Shown here: positions 61,692 through 64,000 of the stretch, in pieces
Position numbering within the stretch: position 1 is the stretch's first letter
How the letters are laid out: every line of letters starts with the position of its first letter
Assembly: GCF_001310975.1 (NCBI RefSeq)
Contig: NZ_BAZY01000008.1
Span: 1 to 64,000, forward strand
Source: Thermoanaerobacter thermocopriae JCM 7501
GTDB taxonomy: Bacteria > Bacillota > Thermoanaerobacteria > Thermoanaerobacterales > Thermoanaerobacteraceae
Reading direction: 5' to 3'
DNA: 64,000 nt
Made by a program: the position numbers and the translations under genes
Notes under the pieces: model-generated
Databases searched by the model: none
What the model saw: only the letters and a program-made list of their open reading frames with translations
What the model was told of the DNA's origin: nothing

Positions 61692-62420
61692 GTGAATGCT
61701 GTAATTTTGGCCGGCAGTACTAAGGAAGATAAGTTGCCTGATAAAGCTTTTGTTAAAATAAATGGGAAGTTTATGATCTCATATGTAATCGAAGCTTTAA
61801 GAGGCTGCGACAAAATAGATAAAATTGCAGTAGTTGGAAATTCACAAAAGCTCAAAAAAGTGGCAGGTATAGATTTTATAATTGAGCAAGTTGATAATTT
61901 AATGGATAATGTTTTAAAAGGAGTAGAACCTTTTAAAAACGACAAGAGAGTATTGATTCTTACTTGTGATATTCCTATGTTGACTAAAGAAGCTGTTTGC
62001 GATTTTATTGAAAAATCAGAAGCTACGGGAGCAGACTTGTGTTATCCTATTGTTAGAAAAGAAGATAATTTAAAAAAATTTCCTGAAGCTAAAAGGACTT
62101 ATGCAAGAGTGAAGGAAGGAGTTTTTACAGGCGGCAATATTTTTTACGTTAATCCTGGAATTATAGATAGATTAATTGAGGATGCGAAACAATTTATAGC
62201 TTATAGAAAAAGACCATGGAAGTTAGGGAAATTATTAGGAGGAAAGATATTATTTTTATTTTTAATAGGAAGACTTTCAATTTCTCATATTGAAAAAAAA
62301 GTAAAAGAGTTATTTAACATAACGGGAAAGGCTATCATATCCGAATATCCGGAAATAGGAAACGATATAGATAAAGAAGAAGACATAATAATGGCAACTA
62401 AATATCTGACTGGAAAATAG
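61692..62420 (+). CDS. MobA-like nucleotidyltransferase
   Basis: 242 residues. The glycosyltransferase-A/NTP-transferase N-terminus is NAVILAGSTKEDKLPDKAFVKINGKFMISYVIEAL; ILTCDIPMLTKEAV holds the metal aspartate; GGNIFYVNPGIID follows. Resembles the MobA/IspD-like superfamily but lacks the strict LAGG...R...K loop of MobA, so the substrate is open. The GTG at 61692 has AAGGAG 8 nt upstream. Follows the GntR gene closely. Confidence 0.75.
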   Translation: MNAVILAGSTKEDKLPDKAFVKINGKFMISYVIEALRGCDKIDKIAVVGNSQKLKKVAGIDFIIEQVDNLMDNVLKGVEPFKNDKRVLILTCDIPMLTKEAVCDFIEKSEATGADLCYPIVRKEDNLKKFPEAKRTYARVKEGVFTGGNIFYVNPGIIDRLIEDAKQFIAYRKRPWKLGKLLGGKILFLFLIGRLSISHIEKKVKELFNITGKAIISEYPEIGNDIDKEEDIIMATKYLTGK

Positions 62421-62438
62421 GCATAAGCCTATTTTTTG
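62415..62438 (+). terminator. terminator
   Basis: AAAATAGGC pairs with GCCTATTTT over a 4-nt loop, then T residues. Confidence 0.88.
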
Positions 62439-62485
62439 TATATTTTTTTTCTGACTGCAAAATATATATTTCAGAAGGTGAGAGC

Positions 62486-62698
62486 ATGTATAGTTTACTG
62501 TATTTTGTCAGACAATACTTTACGGTTTATATGTTTGCTAATGTATTCATTGTAGGAATTTATGAAGCTTTTATTGAGCCAAAATTTTTGGAGAGAAAAG
62601 GATTAGACAGAGATTCTAAATTGTGCAAGTGGATTGGATTATTTTACATTTTTATTGGAGTAGTTGCCATTATTATACAAATATTTTTCTTTAGATAA
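62486..62698 (+). CDS. small membrane protein, CLC_0170-like
   Basis: 70 residues with two hydrophobic helices (VYMFANVFIVGIYEAF and WIGLFYIFIGVVAIIIQIFFF) joined by a charged loop (EPKFLERKGLDRDSK). Short proteins of this kind lie next to germination genes in clostridia. SD AGAAGGTGAG. It is 10 nt before gerA and probably in the same operon. Function unknown. Confidence 0.65.
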   Translation: MYSLLYFVRQYFTVYMFANVFIVGIYEAFIEPKFLERKGLDRDSKLCKWIGLFYIFIGVVAIIIQIFFFR

Positions 62699-62708
62699 GG
62701 AGGAGAAC

Positions 62709-64000
62709 ATGGGATTTTTTGATAAGATATTTGGGAAAAAAAACAATAAAAAAGAAGCAAAAACAGGTACACCAGCTTCAAATAGTCTCAAGCAAAATTT
62801 AAATTACATAAAAAATAAATTGAAAGATTGTGATGATGTGATATATAGAGATATTTGGGTGGGAGAGAACCAGGAATATAATCTTGCAATTGTGTTTATA
62901 GATGGACTTGTGGACAAAAACATCATAAATGACCACGTACTTCGCGCTTTGCTTTTGGATTCAAGAGAAGCAACTCCTTCTATTGAGAAGATAAAAGACA
63001 ACTTATATGAGGTTATAAAAAAAGGGACTATAACTGGAGGAGACATAAAAGAGGTTGCAGACTTAGATAAATGTGTTTTATCAATACTGAGTGGAGATAC
63101 TGCATTATTGTTTGAGGGTTCACAAGAAATAGTGATTATTTCCAGTAAAGGCTGGCAGATGAGGTCTATTTCTTCTCCTGATGCAGAGACAGTCATAAGG
63201 GGACCAAGGGAAGGATTTACTGAGACAATAAGGGTAAATACTGCTCTTGTAAGAAGGCGTATAAGGGACCCTAATTTGAAAATAAAACAAATACAGATTG
63301 GGGAAAGAACTCATACAGACGTAGCAGTGCTTTATATCGAGGATATTGTTGATAAAAATGTGTTGGATAAAGTGATGAAAAGACTTAAAAATATAAAAAT
63401 AGATGGAGTGTTTGAAAGTGGCTACATAGAACAATTGATTGAAGAGGATTGGCATTCACCTTTTCCACAGGTATTAAACACAGAAAGCCTGACAAGGTTG
63501 CGGCTTCCCTTTTGGAGGGAAGAGTAGCAATTTTGACAGATAATACTCCTTTTGCTCTTATAATACCTACTACTCTTGCTACTCTTTTTCAATCGCCTGA
63601 AGATTATTACGAAAGGTGGATGATTTCTTCTCTTTTGAGAATTTTGAGGTTTCTTGCAGCAATTGTAGCATTGGTTTCACCAGCTGTCTACATAGCTTTT
63701 ACAGCTTATCATCCTGGCCTTATACCTACTAAATTGACATTATATGTTGCGGCAACACGACAAGGTATTCCTTTTCCTGCTTTTTTTGAAGCTTTGGTTA
63801 TGGAAGCGACTTTTGAGCTTTTAAGAGAAGCAGGAGTTAGACTTCCTGTACCCATAGGACAAACTATTGGTATTGTAGGTGGTCTCATTATAGGACAAGC
63901 TGCTGTGGAAGCGGGTATTGTGAGTCCGTTGATGGTAATAGTCGTGGCTGTCACAGCTGTAGCTTCTTTTGCAATACCCAGTTATAGTGCTGCCATTGCT
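62709..64000 (+). CDS. GerA-type spore germination receptor subunit A (partial, one frameshift)
   Basis: Runs off the window; 430 residues are visible. The cytoplasmic N-terminal domain ([30 protein letters not shown]) is followed by the conserved [36 protein letters not shown] and [33 protein letters not shown]. Transmembrane helices begin after that ([17 protein letters not shown]). One C is missing near 63490 ([15 protein letters not shown]). GerA-type proteins sense nutrients in the spore inner membrane. SD AAGGAGGAG. Confidence 0.93.

Overview
The window comes from an AT-rich, endospore-forming Firmicute. Sporulation and germination genes (spoVG, spoVT, yabG, veg, a SPOCS-LysM protein, gerA), strong Shine-Dalgarno (SD) sites, frequent GTG/TTG starts and the CRISPR repeat type point to a thermophilic anaerobe close to Thermoanaerobacter. 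The genus is an inference.

Layout. Positions 1-6183 are a CRISPR array that starts outside the window. It has 57 repeat starts and 56 spacers. Its distal end is broken by two insertions of the same IS110-family element: one full length (about 1.6 kb) and one internally deleted (about 0.5 kb). Both sit at the same point inside a repeat, with a 228-nt block between them. An adaptation operon cas4-cas1-cas2 follows (6457-8222); no interference genes are present. Then come a DnaA-box palindrome and a yycJ-like hydrolase, an amino-acid permease, a threonine operon (pheB-like, hom, thrC, thrB), a C-terminal processing protease, an aminotransferase-serA serine pair, a beta-CASP RNase-like protein with an unusual C-terminal repeat region, and a candidate structured ncRNA. 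Next are pyrG, several toxin-antitoxin-type pairs, and a surface block (DUF4127, GH26-like, stalk-domain and SLH proteins). The fructose PTS operon, hsp20, a LacI regulator, an MNT/HEPN pair and murC follow.

From 43.2 kb to the end the genes match the B. subtilis purR/spoVG/glmU/prs/pth/mfd/spoVT and yabG/veg/ispE neighbourhoods, in a different block order and with insertions (two-component system plus htrA, a PrsW-like membrane protein, a PrsA-type foldase). A truncated gerA gene runs off the right edge.

About 30 single-base frameshifts occur, mostly in short homopolymer runs and many in essential genes (prs, murC, mfd, thrB, serA). The simplest explanation is sequence error. I therefore annotate these genes as whole CDSs and name the break. 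The most interesting biology is the IS110 element in the CRISPR repeats: its upstream non-coding region can fold into two adjacent stem-loops whose loop strands match the repeat target and the element end, as expected of a bridge RNA.
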